NCBI RefSeq assembly: GCF_001006005.1
Contig: NZ_CP011254.1
Location: forward strand, 496,001 to 560,000
Direction: 5' to 3'
From: Serratia fonticola
Lineage (GTDB): Bacteria; Pseudomonadota; Gammaproteobacteria; Enterobacterales; Enterobacteriaceae
DNA length: 64,000 nt
The notes below the pieces were generated by a model. That model saw only the letters and a list, made by a program, of their open reading frames with translations. It was not told where the DNA came from and searched no databases. This document shows, one piece after another, positions 26,964 through 36,322 of the stretch. The position numbers were made by a program, and so were the translations under genes. Position 1 is the stretch's first letter, and every line of letters begins with the position of its first letter.

Positions 26964-27599
26964 ATGAACAACAGCAAAAAATTTACCGAGACTAAGCCCG
27001 TCACTCATATTCAAACGTTACAGGACTCCCTATCAACGGTTTTTAGCATACGCAAGGGCAAAGCAGGGCAACGTTTCCCACTGATTTTAAACGATAAAAG
27101 GATGTGCCTTGCGCTAATACAGGGAGAGTGTGAGTTTAAGCGGAGCAAAGACTCACTGCTTATCGGCATTTTTAAAGCCCCTATTATTGTTGGTGTCAGC
27201 AATTTAGTGCACGACCCCGCCAACCTTATTATTCAGGCCAACACCCCGATCGAGTATATGTATCTCCCTCTAGAGGACTTCTTGATGCATATCGAGCAAC
27301 TGAACCTATGGAAGCCACTTTCTTATACATTGATGTATCTGACCGCACGGTACGATGACCATATGCAATCGAATACCGCGCTATCCAGCTATGAGCTTAT
27401 CTGCAACTGCCTACGCGCATTGAACGATGAGGATTTTGAAACCCGGGCCACCGTATCAGCAGTGCAATACATCCTCGAGAGAACTCAGTTGTCCCGCAGC
27501 GGGATTATGAAAACCCTATCTGAGTTAAACTCAGGCAGTTATATCGTCATAAAAAGGGGATTGTTAATTAAAATTAATAAATTACCCAATAAGTTCTGA
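26964..27599 (+). CDS. IprA/YaiV-like winged-helix regulator (paralogue)
   Basis: A 211-residue paralogue of the divergent gene at 25819-26457, especially alike in the C-terminal winged helix (YILERTQLSRSGIMKTLSEL, IVIKRGLLIKINKLPNKF). The ATG at 26964 (MNNSKKFTETK) is preferred; a TTG 18 codons upstream is in frame but gives an unrelated extension. It ends about 110 bases from, and convergent with, the second fimbrial operon. The pair probably arose by duplication and may control the adjacent fimbriae. Confidence 0.78.
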   Translation: MNNSKKFTETKPVTHIQTLQDSLSTVFSIRKGKAGQRFPLILNDKRMCLALIQGECEFKRSKDSLLIGIFKAPIIVGVSNLVHDPANLIIQANTPIEYMYLPLEDFLMHIEQLNLWKPLSYTLMYLTARYDDHMQSNTALSSYELICNCLRALNDEDFETRATVSAVQYILERTQLSRSGIMKTLSELNSGSYIVIKRGLLIKINKLPNKF

Positions 27600-27709
27600 A
27601 CACCCCTGCTTGATATATTGGTGGTTAAACAGATAACACCGGCATAAAAATCTACACCGGTGCACTATTGAAACATTGATGTCAGACCTAGCGCTGTGTT
27701 AGCTGCGCC

Positions 27710-28219
27710 TTACTGATAGGTAAAATTCATCTGTACTATACTGCGAAACGATCCTGCAGTAGTATCATTAAAATTTATCAATCTCCCGGCCAAAGCATAA
27801 GTTGCGTTATGTAACGCATCAACTGACACCGTCATGCTGGTGCCATCACCCTGTACCAACGTTTTATTGGCATCTTGTACCACCTGTACTGCCGCGTTGA
27901 TGGCAGTCCCTGTGTTAGCATACAGCGTGGCATCGGCAGTGGCAGGCGTTCCCGAGAAGGTTGCTGTCACGGCAGTAGTGCCTTGCGGGCAGTTGATCAG
28001 TTTGACCACGAACGGCTTCCAGTCCGAGGCATTACCGTTAGCCCTCATCTCTGAGAGGCTTACTTGGCCAAAATCCACATCCTGGCTCACCGAACTTGAA
28101 TCAACAGTACAAGGGCTAGCCACCACCATCCCACTAATTCTCAGGTCAGTAGCCTGAACGGCGCTACTGAGCACGCCTGCTGCCATAATCAGCAGTGTTT
28201 TTTTGATCAGGTCGCTCAT
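27710..28219 (-). CDS. fimbrial minor subunit
   Basis: A 169-residue pilin-like protein with signal peptide ending SSAVQA, first cysteine in GMVVASPCTVDS, second in LINCPQG, and a C-terminal beta-zipper VQMNFTYQ with penultimate Tyr. It is the last gene of the second fimbrial operon and similar to its upstream neighbour; likely a minor or tip-adaptor subunit. Confidence 0.9.
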   Translation of the reverse strand: MSDLIKKTLLIMAAGVLSSAVQATDLRISGMVVASPCTVDSSSVSQDVDFGQVSLSEMRANGNASDWKPFVVKLINCPQGTTAVTATFSGTPATADATLYANTGTAINAAVQVVQDANKTLVQGDGTSMTVSVDALHNATYALAGRLINFNDTTAGSFRSIVQMNFTYQ

Positions 28220-28250
28220 TCAGGCAACTCCTGTTTATAAAACGATGGGT

Positions 28251-28766
28251 TTAGTTGTAGGTAAAATCAGCTTGTACCACAGCAGCGATACTCCCGGTCG
28301 TCACGTTACCTGTCGACGTTACGGCACGAGCGCTCAACGCATAGGTCACGCTCCTATCGGACAGAACAGGCTGGGTCAGCGAGCTGTTATTACCCAGAAT
28401 TGTCGAACCGCTAGACAATTCCACCGCCAGTGGGGTAGCTACCCCGGTGTTCATATACATATCGGTTTGCGGGGCGGCGGCAGCGGTACCGGTAAAGGTC
28501 ACCTTGACGTTATCAGTACCCACCGGACACGACTTTAATTCCAGATTAAACGGCGTAGGTGTTGTACCCGCTCCAGCAGCGGCCAACGTAGAAGCTTGGA
28601 TATTTTGCCCTAAATTTACGTCCAAGTTGCTTAGGTTATTATTTACTTCGCAAGGTGAAGCTATCACCCGGCCGGTAATATTAATATTTACTGCTGCCAT
28701 CGCTGCGTTATACCCAGCAGTCATGATCAGCAATGCCAATGATGAGTGTTTTAATAATGTATTCAT
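28251..28766 (-). CDS. fimbrial minor subunit
   Basis: A 171-residue pilin-like protein: signal peptide ending AAMA, GRVIASPCEVNN with the first cysteine, LKSCPVGTD with the second, and terminal VVQADFTYN. It lies 31 bases upstream of the other minor subunit and about 200 bases downstream of the usher, so it is part of the 27710-32961 operon. Function as adaptor or minor shaft subunit is inferred from position. Confidence 0.9.
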   Translation of the reverse strand: MNTLLKHSSLALLIMTAGYNAAMAAVNINITGRVIASPCEVNNNLSNLDVNLGQNIQASTLAAAGAGTTPTPFNLELKSCPVGTDNVKVTFTGTAAAAPQTDMYMNTGVATPLAVELSSGSTILGNNSSLTQPVLSDRSVTYALSARAVTSTGNVTTGSIAAVVQADFTYN

Positions 28767-28965
28767 AACTATTTCATCCTTCTATTTAATAATGACAACT
28801 ATATAATCCATTAACTAACAGTAAAAACTTGATTAAATAATTAAAACAGTACGTTATTGGCATGTAATTTTTAACATCGCGATAACATTAACCAGATCTG
28901 CAGTTACCGTATTTTTTGTCTGATAATACAGGGCTATAAACGGGAATGTTTCCTGTCCACCTGTT

Positions 28966-31551
28966 TTACCTACACTGTCCATTCACAGTCTGAACACCAG
29001 CGTTCTCTGTTGTCTGTTTCACCAGGGAATAACTCACCTGACACTGTTGGTCTGCTCCACCGCCCCACTTCACGTTCAGTGTGCCGCTGTCTGCCAGACC
29101 GGTCAGGTACACCTGGCCATTGTCACCCACGATAAAGCCCTGTGCAGTTTTCTGCGCGGCATCGCTGACCGTGGCACCAAACGGTATTGGCGCACCACCC
29201 GTTCTGAGCAACGTCATAAGCACCCGCTGGCCGACATTCGCCTCAAAGTTGGCGCGCACCACAGCCCCACGGGTCGGTACCACGTTCTGAGTGGTCAGCG
29301 TCAGGTCGACGTTGTCCGGCAGCGTCTCGGGATTCAACTGCACCTGGTTTTTACGGTATGGGCTGGTGTACGGTACGATGGCATAACCGCGCCAGTCAGT
29401 TTTCACCCCAGACTGATTGGTGATACCCACGCCATTCGCCCCCGGCGCTTTCACCAACGCGATAGTTTCACCCAACGGTTGCCCGAAGGTCACCCCATCC
29501 TGGTGCGCCACGATCCCGCCTTGCAGGCCGTAGTTCAGACGCTGGCTGTTGCGGTCATAGGCATAACCGGCGTTCACTTCCGCATAGGTGCCTTTATAAT
29601 CCGCGGTCAGGCTGCCGCTGTTGCCGACCCCCTGACTGCCATAGCCTTCCTGGACGCCCCAGCTCAGGTTTTTGTCCGCCAATGCCGTGCCGTTCAGGCC
29701 TACACTGTTGGTCGTGTTACCATTTTTACTAGTATTCAGGTTGTAACTGGCATAGGTATTGCTTAACCAACGATCAAGCGGCACGCTGATGTTGAAGGAG
29801 AATACCTGATCGCGGTCATATACTCTGCTACTGCTCCCGTCGTTACTGCCATTGGCCGTCGAGTTCTCGTTGTAGGTGTAGTTCAAGCCGTAGCTGATAC
29901 CCTTCCAGCTGTTGTTATACCCGCCGCCGATTGAGCGCATCTTGCGATCGCTGTTCCAGTAATCCTCGGCTATCAGGCTCAGCGACAGTGCTCCCGCCCC
30001 TTCCCACAGGTTCTGCGTCATGGTCAGTTCGGTACGATTACGCTTGCGTTCATTCAACGGCTGATAGTTCTGATGGTCTCGATAAGTATCCAGCACTTCC
30101 TGCAGACTGTAGTAGCCGTCGGTTGAATAACGGTAACCAGCAATCGCAAAGTTGGTGCCCGTCTGCACGATATTCTTGCTGTAGCGGATACGCCACGATT
30201 GACCGTTGTCTTTTGGCTGATCCTCCATGGTGGACCATGCCTGAGTCACATCAGTAGATATCGCCCCAAAATCACCGAGGTTTTTACCCAAACCTAACGC
30301 CAAAGATTGGTACTTGCTGGCAAACTGGCCGCCACCATAAGCGGTGAAGCCATTACTCAGGCCATAAATGGCCGTACCTTGGCTGAACAGGTTTTTTTCC
30401 ACACTGCCATCATATGAGCGATATTGACCACTGGTGACGCTGTACTTCAGGCGTCCTTCACGTTGCAACACGGGCAACGAGGCAAAGGGTACGACCAATA
30501 ACTGTTCGCTGCCGTCGGCTTCTTTGATGGTGACATACAAATCACCGCTGCCCCCGGTAGGGAACATATCGTTGATTTCAAATGCACCCGGTGCCACATA
30601 ACTCTGGTAAATCACATAGCCGTTCTGGCGGATGATCACTTGCGCGTTGGTCCGTGCAATACCACGGACAATTGGCGCGTAGCCTTTCAGGCTATCCGGC
30701 ACCATGTCATCATCCGAGGCCAGTTGCGCTCCGCGAAACGGCACGCTGTCAAAAATGTCACTTGGGGAGCTGCTGTCACCCAACGTCATCCGACTTTTCA
30801 GGGCAATAATATCGCGCTGCGCATAGGTATACACCGTGTCCCACTTACCCTGGCCGTTGCTGTCACGGTTATAAGTAGTGTAGTTACGCAACCGCCATGA
30901 CCCTACGTTGATACCTGGACGCAGGTTAGCGTACTGGCTGTTATCATCGCGACCTTCCCCGTTACGGGCATAGTTATTCGCTCCGCTCAGGTTGTAATTG
31001 AGCAGTGCGACTGGAATGCCATCATCCCATTGGCTTTCTGGCACATAGCCACGAGCCTTCTGCGAGACAGCCGCCTGCGGAATACTTAATAACAGTTGTT
31101 GCGCGCTAAAACGGAACTCGGCACTGGCCTGGGGGATCCCACTCAGGTTGGCACACTGGGCCTTGGCATCACCCAAGCCGGGAAACAGATCGGTCTTCAC
31201 GCCCATGGCATTCAGTGATGCAACGCTCAAACAGGGCTGCAAGCTCTCTTTACCGCTAGCGTCTTTCTGAATGCGGAACTCGACGTCGCGCGTGTCTTGT
31301 TGTTCATTGTTGAGATAGATATCAACACGGTAGGTACCTGGTGCCTGATTGGCTCCATCCTCAAATACGGTCAGATCGGTGCTACCCTGATTCGGGTTAT
31401 CAATCTCCAGCATCTGGGGGTTAAAGTAGTCACGCGCCTGCGCTCCAAAAGAGATGCTACCTAACAAGGCCAACTGCGCGGCAATCAAATAAGCCAACCG
31501 GCTGATACGGGGCGACTGGCCACGTACGTTCCGACTTGTATAGTTATTCAT
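28966..31551 (-). CDS. fimbrial outer-membrane usher
   Basis: A complete 861-residue usher. The start at 31551 (MNNYTSRNVRG) has GGAG nine bases upstream and the same local context as the usher at 1206; an upstream in-frame start is less likely. Signal region, N-terminal domain (ARDYFNPQMLEIDNP), barrel with plug (FRGAQLASDDDMVPDSLKGY) and C-terminal domains with the paired cysteines (QQCQVSYSLV, NGQCR) are all present. It would export and assemble the subunits of the second fimbria. Confidence 0.96.
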   Translation of the reverse strand: MNNYTSRNVRGQSPRISRLAYLIAAQLALLGSISFGAQARDYFNPQMLEIDNPNQGSTDLTVFEDGANQAPGTYRVDIYLNNEQQDTRDVEFRIQKDASGKESLQPCLSVASLNAMGVKTDLFPGLGDAKAQCANLSGIPQASAEFRFSAQQLLLSIPQAAVSQKARGYVPESQWDDGIPVALLNYNLSGANNYARNGEGRDDNSQYANLRPGINVGSWRLRNYTTYNRDSNGQGKWDTVYTYAQRDIIALKSRMTLGDSSSPSDIFDSVPFRGAQLASDDDMVPDSLKGYAPIVRGIARTNAQVIIRQNGYVIYQSYVAPGAFEINDMFPTGGSGDLYVTIKEADGSEQLLVVPFASLPVLQREGRLKYSVTSGQYRSYDGSVEKNLFSQGTAIYGLSNGFTAYGGGQFASKYQSLALGLGKNLGDFGAISTDVTQAWSTMEDQPKDNGQSWRIRYSKNIVQTGTNFAIAGYRYSTDGYYSLQEVLDTYRDHQNYQPLNERKRNRTELTMTQNLWEGAGALSLSLIAEDYWNSDRKMRSIGGGYNNSWKGISYGLNYTYNENSTANGSNDGSSSRVYDRDQVFSFNISVPLDRWLSNTYASYNLNTSKNGNTTNSVGLNGTALADKNLSWGVQEGYGSQGVGNSGSLTADYKGTYAEVNAGYAYDRNSQRLNYGLQGGIVAHQDGVTFGQPLGETIALVKAPGANGVGITNQSGVKTDWRGYAIVPYTSPYRKNQVQLNPETLPDNVDLTLTTQNVVPTRGAVVRANFEANVGQRVLMTLLRTGGAPIPFGATVSDAAQKTAQGFIVGDNGQVYLTGLADSGTLNVKWGGGADQQCQVSYSLVKQTTENAGVQTVNGQCR

Positions 31552-31656
31552 CCATTTTACTCCATTGCCTGCAGGGCGAACCGACAACCCTATGTCCTGT
31601 GGCCCCACGACCTTGTAGGGGTCCTGCTAGTTTTTCTGCCTGTAATCAAGAGCAAC

Positions 31657-32337
31657 TCACAGGGAACCGGTGTGGGCATCCCCCACGGCACCGTAATCGC
31701 TGATTATTTTCCAACTTATGCTTCCCCCGCTGGTACCTGCTGGCAGCGCAAAGGTCGCCGAACTCATCGGTGCCACATAGGTCACGTCCTTCACGCCCTT
31801 ACCCGCTACCTTCACTTCCTGGAAGTTCATGTAGAACGGTGTAGGGTTGGTCACCTGCAGATTATTGCCACTGCGGCGCCAGGTCAGTTTCTCAGTCTGA
31901 TCTTCTGGTGTGCCGTTCAAGCCCTCTGGGCGATAAATCAGCTTAATGCGGGTTTTTACCGCAATCTGCAGCGTGTTCTGGTTGGTGTCCTTGGTTACCG
32001 ACGGGATAGACTTGATGTTCATCCAGAACATCGACTCTTTATCTGACGGGAGATTGCCACCCGCACGTATCACACGCAGTACGTTCTGCTGACCACCGTC
32101 CAGACGGAACAGCGGTGGGGTGATCATAAAGGGGGCTTTCTCAGCGCCACCGGTGGTGGTCTCCACCCAGCTCTGAATGAGATACGGCACTTTGTCTGGG
32201 TTGTTGACGCTCAGTGAAGACTCCTTCTTGCCGCCGTCATAAATCAGCCGCGTACCGCCAATAACCACACCGGCCTGGGCAACGCTGGCGCTCGCCAGCA
32301 AGGCAACCAACAGCGTGGTGGGAATAAGTTTCATCAT
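31657..32337 (-). CDS. periplasmic fimbrial chaperone
   Basis: A 226-residue PapD-like chaperone. The start at 32337 (MMKLIPTTLL) gives a clean signal peptide ending VAQA; a longer frame upstream would place non-signal residues first. The mature protein (GVVIGGTRLIYDGGKKESSL) and KTRIKLIYRPEGL match the chaperone of the first operon closely. It lies between the pilin and usher genes. Confidence 0.95.
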   Translation of the reverse strand: MMKLIPTTLLVALLASASVAQAGVVIGGTRLIYDGGKKESSLSVNNPDKVPYLIQSWVETTTGGAEKAPFMITPPLFRLDGGQQNVLRVIRAGGNLPSDKESMFWMNIKSIPSVTKDTNQNTLQIAVKTRIKLIYRPEGLNGTPEDQTEKLTWRRSGNNLQVTNPTPFYMNFQEVKVAGKGVKDVTYVAPMSSATFALPAGTSGGSISWKIISDYGAVGDAHTGSL

Positions 32338-32427
32338 TAAAAATCCAATAAAAGAAGGTAAAAAAAGCCGGCAATCACACGCCGGCCCGAAATAGCCATC
32401 CGGTGCCCGGAAAGGCACCCAACTAAC

Positions 32428-32961
32428 TTAGTTGTAGACGACGGAGAAGCTAGCCATGGAGTTGGCAGGACCTGCTGTTACAGTCGCAGCAGTAGCGATA
32501 TAACGCGCCACGAAGTCCAAATCGTTGACTACGCCGACACCAGGCAGCAGTGGGTATGCTTTAGACGCGGTGTATAATGGCAGCACGGTGTTGCTATCGT
32601 CAGACAGCTGGATACCTACACCGGTGGCCACGCCACTAACCTGGGTCAGGGCTAATACACTGTTGTCACCCGCCACAGAAGTACCGTCAAACTTGATAGT
32701 CGCGCTGCTTACAGTGGCTGGGCAATCTTTCAACTGCAGGGTAAACTTGGTCGCTGCTGCAGTAGAACCAGCACCGGTAAACTCCGTTTTGCTCACTGTA
32801 CCCAGTTTTACTTCCAGCGGGTTTGCCGGGGTATTAACCGGGACACAAGGGGTTTCGATGATTTCACCGGTGAAGTTCACTTGGCCCACAGCAGCCATTG
32901 AAGAGGCAACGCCAAATACAGAGGTAGCCAACACAGCAACAGCAATCAGGTTCTTTTTCAT
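32428..32961 (-). CDS. fimbrial major subunit
   Basis: A 177-residue pilin heading the second operon. Signal peptide MKKNLIAVAVLATSVFGVAS, then VGQVNFTGEIIETPCV with the first cysteine, LKDCPATV with the second, and MASFSVVYN at the end. It resembles the pilin at 2086-2610. Its 5' end and promoter region are duplicated at 35165-35649. Confidence 0.93.
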   Translation of the reverse strand: MKKNLIAVAVLATSVFGVASSMAAVGQVNFTGEIIETPCVPVNTPANPLEVKLGTVSKTEFTGAGSTAAATKFTLQLKDCPATVSSATIKFDGTSVAGDNSVLALTQVSGVATGVGIQLSDDSNTVLPLYTASKAYPLLPGVGVVNDLDFVARYIATAATVTAGPANSMASFSVVYN

Positions 32962-33370
32962 GAAATTTTCCTTAGTAGTTAAAAGCTCGTCAGTAAATAG
33001 AAAAAAATTTTCAGTCCAATTTTAAAATTGGTTTTTATTTACATGACTTTTCCATTGTTTATAATTGGCTGAAATAGCCACACAGACAGACACTAACAAC
33101 AAAAACCAAACCAAAAAAAACCACCATTATTAACAAGAATAATGTAAGTCATATTTAAGCATGTTTTTCCTTGCTAAGGTTTTTCCTATCTGTTACTGCA
33201 CATTATCCATATATTTAATTACTGCTCAACAAGATTTTAGTTCAAATATGCATCAAAAGTCCCTTTTTAGACCATGGAATTAATTTTGTTTTTTCCCTCC
33301 CCCAACATCACCAGAATAATAGCATGCAACCTATTACTGGATTAATTCTCAATTCGTTTCATGACAGAGA
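32885..33370. repeat. duplicated pilin promoter region, copy 1
   Basis: About 485 bases covering the pilin signal-peptide codons and upstream DNA are repeated at 35165-35649 in the same orientation with scattered differences. Both copies contain the perfect palindrome CCAATTTTAAAATTGG (33016-33031 and 35300-35315). Copy 1 is cut at 33370 by the IS903-like end. TTTAGTTCAAA at 33236-33246 equals the inverted repeat of the first fimbrial switch. Confidence 0.85.
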
Positions 33371-33982
33371 TGGCTTTGTTGAATAAATCGAACTTCTTAC
33401 GGCAATCAGGATCAGATCACCACATCCCTGACCTTGTAGTGGTATCTCGTGGCAAAGCAGAAGTTCAAAATCACCAACTGGACAGCCTACAACAAGGCGC
33501 TTATAAACCGTGGGTCTCTCACATTTTGGGTGGATGAGTCGGCCATCCAGGCCTGGTACGACGAGCCAAAAGTATCTTCACGAGGGCGTCCACAACGTTA
33601 TTCTGCATTAGCGATTTCCACCGTACTGATGCTCAAACGTGTCTTTCGCCTCACGCTACGTGCTGCTCAGGGCTTCATTGACTCCATTTTTACGTTAATG
33701 AAGCTCCCGCTTCGTTGCCCGGATTATTCCTGCGTCAGCAGACGAGCGAAGTCCGTCTGCACCCCGTTTAAAAACCCCACACGCGGTGAGATTGCCCATC
33801 TCGTTATCGATTCCACCGGCTTAAAAGTTTTCGGTGAGGGCGAGTGGAAGGTTAAAAAGCACGGTCAGGAAAAGCACCGCGCCTGGCGAAAACTGCACCT
33901 CGCCGTGGATGCCGAAACCCACGAGGTTATCTGTGCTGACCTGTCACTGAACAACGTGACCGATGCGGAGGCATCAGGATAA
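33371..33982 (+). mobile_element. IS903/IS5-family element, right part deleted
   Basis: The left terminal repeat GGCTTTGTTGAATAAATC begins near 33371 and is followed at 33449 by the first 170 or so residues of an IS903-type transposase (MAKQKFKITNWTAYNKALIN, with the first catalytic Asp in LVIDSTGLK). Full-length transposases of this group have about 307 residues; here homology stops after NNVTDAEA and a stop follows at once. The right half and right terminal repeat are missing, so the element is dead. It lies exactly at the end of duplication copy 1. Confidence 0.88.
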
Positions 33983-34028
33983 GAAGGGCCAAGAGATCAA
34001 ACAGCAAATGGAGTTATTACAGGATTAA
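33974..34028 (+). pseudogene. short coding remnant fused to the IS fragment
   Basis: After the break in the transposase, another frame reads HQDKKGQEIKQQMELLQD and stops. It looks like the 3' end of some gene brought in by the deletion. A strong hairpin follows at 34059. The source is not recognised; a second insertion sequence is one possibility. Confidence 0.35.
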
Positions 34029-34058
34029 CTCAGATATTGCCTCCTTCTAGGGGGCATC

Positions 34059-34095
34059 GTGTAAAGCCACCCCCTCAGGAGGTGGTCTTTTACAC
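34059..34095. terminator. 37-base hairpin between remnant and adhesin
   Basis: GTGTAAA...TTTACAC enclose CCACC/GGTGG arms around CTCAGG, giving a long stem with T-rich flank on both strands. It could end transcription of the leftward adhesin gene or be a subterminal hairpin of a lost element. Confidence 0.6.
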
Positions 34096-34115
34096 TTACT
34101 ACTCTCTGAAAATTA

Positions 34116-35057
34116 TTATTGATATGTTATTTGCAGCGTCGCCAAAGCATTCGCACTACCCGGTGTAACGGTCGTTTGTGTTTGATAATACTTTGCTTTT
34201 AAAGGGTAAGTCACTAATCCGTCTGGCGACACACCAAGAGCAAGTGGCTCATTCAGTTTCAAGAGTTGTGAATTATAAGACAACTGAACACCCACCCCTC
34301 CTGCTACCCCTGCAGAGCCCTGACCAGTTAAGGCAAGTACGCTGTTATTGCCGCTAACATCTGGATTTTGAACGCCATTAAGTGTAACCTTCACATTGTA
34401 CCCAGCATCACATTCCAGACCTAAATTCTGCGTACTTTCGGCAGCCGGTGAGAATCCAACAGTATTACTAAACTCTGACTGGTTAACGTCCCCTATCGGG
34501 AATGATAAATTTTCTGTTGTTATTGTACAACCGGTCGGATTTACCGAACCACCTCTCAGATCCACTTCCGTACCCTTGAAAAATGTTGGAGACAAACTAA
34601 TAGCATTAATTTCGAATAACTTTCCTGGGGTCAGCGAGCCGCCGCCGACAGGGTCACTAACTTTATAGACCCGTATCTGAATTCCCCCAGGAAAATTTAC
34701 ACCGTTAGCTGACGGGTATACTATGGGATTAAACTGATAATACAAACCAATACCAGGAATATTTGTCTGCCAAACATTACTACCCCAGGGAGCAGGAGTG
34801 GCGAAAACCCCGCCATTGACCCGATATTCAGTCCTAAAGTTCGTTGAACAGTAAATAACACTTGGTACCTGTGAATCAGAATAGACAGTTTTTATTAATG
34901 TCCCTATCGGCAGGCCCCGGGGTACATTTATTTCACCAATATCCACATACATTGGAGCATAATGACCCACACTTCCATAATTACATTCCGCATAGCTATG
35001 GGCTATAGTCAATATAGGGAGGCATATCAGCAGTATTAATCTCAGTATCAATTTCAT
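34116..35057 (-). CDS. two-domain fimbrial tip adhesin
   Basis: A 313-residue FimH/MrkD-type protein. A signal peptide (ending HSYA) is followed by an N-terminal domain of about 150 residues unlike pilins (CNYGSVGHYAPMYVDIG) and a C-terminal pilin domain (from GCTITTENLSFPIGDV to LATLQITYQ) with paired cysteines and the beta-zipper. Such proteins sit at the fibre tip and bind receptors. It is separated from both fimbrial operons by the IS remnant and is preceded by a pilin fragment, so it may be an orphan of a disrupted operon. Lower similarity of the N-terminal domain is normal for adhesins. Confidence 0.88.
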   Translation of the reverse strand: MKLILRLILLICLPILTIAHSYAECNYGSVGHYAPMYVDIGEINVPRGLPIGTLIKTVYSDSQVPSVIYCSTNFRTEYRVNGGVFATPAPWGSNVWQTNIPGIGLYYQFNPIVYPSANGVNFPGGIQIRVYKVSDPVGGGSLTPGKLFEINAISLSPTFFKGTEVDLRGGSVNPTGCTITTENLSFPIGDVNQSEFSNTVGFSPAAESTQNLGLECDAGYNVKVTLNGVQNPDVSGNNSVLALTGQGSAGVAGGVGVQLSYNSQLLKLNEPLALGVSPDGLVTYPLKAKYYQTQTTVTPGSANALATLQITYQ

Positions 35058-35164
35058 TTTCTACTACCCATCGGCATTTTGCAGTGATAATTGCAATTGG
35101 CAAGTTAATGTTTTTACTCGGGAGTGGAATGGTTACATGACATTGTTCATTACCAGCTCACCCC

Positions 35165-35649
35165 CAACTAATCAACAGCAATTGCAGAAGCAACGCCAAA
35201 TACAGAAGTAACCAACACAGTAACAGCAATCAGGTTCTTCTTCATGAAAAACTCCTTAATAGTTAAATACTCGCCAGTAAATATAAAAACAAACCCCATC
35301 CAATTTTAAAATTGGATTTTATTTACATGACTTTTCCATTATTTATAATTGCTGAAATAGCCACACAGACAGATACCAACAACGAAACTCAAACCAGAAC
35401 AAACCGCCACTATTAACTAGAATAATGTTAGATATGGTTAAAAACGTTTTTCCTTGCTAAGGTATTTCCTATCTTCTGTTGCATATTATCCATATGTTTA
35501 ATTACCATTCAACAAAATTCCGGTTCAAATATGCATCAAAAGTCCATTTTTAGACCGTGGGATTAATTTTTTCCCTCCCCAACATCACCAGAATAATAGC
35601 ATGCCACCTATTACTGGATTAATTCTCAATTCGTTTCATGACAGAGATG
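35165..35649. repeat. duplicated pilin promoter region, copy 2
   Basis: Counterpart of 32885-33370. It continues without an insertion past the point where copy 1 is broken, so it shows what the DNA looked like before the IS903-like element (…CAGAGATGCAATC). The TTTAGTTCAAA site of copy 1 has diverged here to CCGGTTCAAA. Confidence 0.85.
35168..35245 (-). pseudogene. pilin 5' remnant (signal peptide only)
   Basis: ATG followed by 24 codons (MKKNLIAVTVLVTSVFGVAS then AIAVD) and a stop. It is nearly the same as the first residues of the pilin at 32961 and has the same upstream DNA. The rest of the pilin is gone; the adhesin gene starts about 110 bases downstream in the same direction, so the inherited promoter may now drive the adhesin. 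Confidence 0.8.
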
Positions 35650-35855
35650 CAATCAATGGGAGGTGATGTTTTAGGCGTCAGAACGTAACAAACGATTTGC
35701 TGGTGAGTAGGCTAGCAGCTTTCACTGGGGAACAACAATGGGGTTAGGGTGGGAGATTTGTTAGGGATAAACATGTTCGGGCGCAGCATGCGACTAGCGT
35801 AGTTGAGATTGAACAGCAGTAGAGGCACATAGGCGTGCCTCTACTAAAAGCATCA
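35650..35855. other. short gene-less stretch with a palindrome fragment
   Basis: No gene visible. A partial copy of the CATG palindrome family (GGGCGCAGCATGCGA) lies near 35779-35793. Confidence 0.4.
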
Positions 35856-36077
35856 CTATTTGGTTAACGCGATAATGCCCAACGTCAGGCCAGCTACCGC
35901 TGCCGCCCCGCCTGCAATCGCCCCGGCGGTTTCCCAGTTATCCTGAGTGGTGCCTTTCATGCAGGTATTGGTATGTACCAAACGGCCTTGGTCATCATAG
36001 ACCGGTACGCAAGGTGATTCGGTAGCACACCCGGACAGTAAAACGGCCAGCAGGCCCGCAGCAATAAACTTACTCAT
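35856..36077 (-). CDS. small lipoprotein with C-terminal glycine-rich hydrophobic helix
   Basis: A 73-residue lipoprotein. The start at 36077 has GAGGTG upstream; the signal peptide ends in LLSGC. A short polar part (CVPVYDDQGRLVHTNTC) with two cysteines is followed by AGAIAGGAAAVAGLTLGIIA, a glycine/alanine-rich segment like glycine-zipper motifs in outer-membrane lipoproteins. Function unknown. It is a single gene. Confidence 0.72.
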   Translation of the reverse strand: MSKFIAAGLLAVLLSGCATESPCVPVYDDQGRLVHTNTCMKGTTQDNWETAGAIAGGAAAVAGLTLGIIALTK

Positions 36078-36322
36078 ACTCACACCTCGGCGTTCAACAG
36101 CCAAAAAAACAGCAAAATGAATGAAAATCGCGCCACTGTACCACCGATGCCTATCGCGATGGATCCGGAATAGTCGCAAAATGTGTGGGGGTGAAACAAA
36201 TAAATTCGGGCCTGCGATGGCAGCGTTGGCTGATGTTTTATCTCGCTGCCTTCAACACCTGACGGACTCAGCATGATAAAAAGAATAGATGAGGGAGTTC
36301 AGCATGTTGCCTCCCCTCACCG

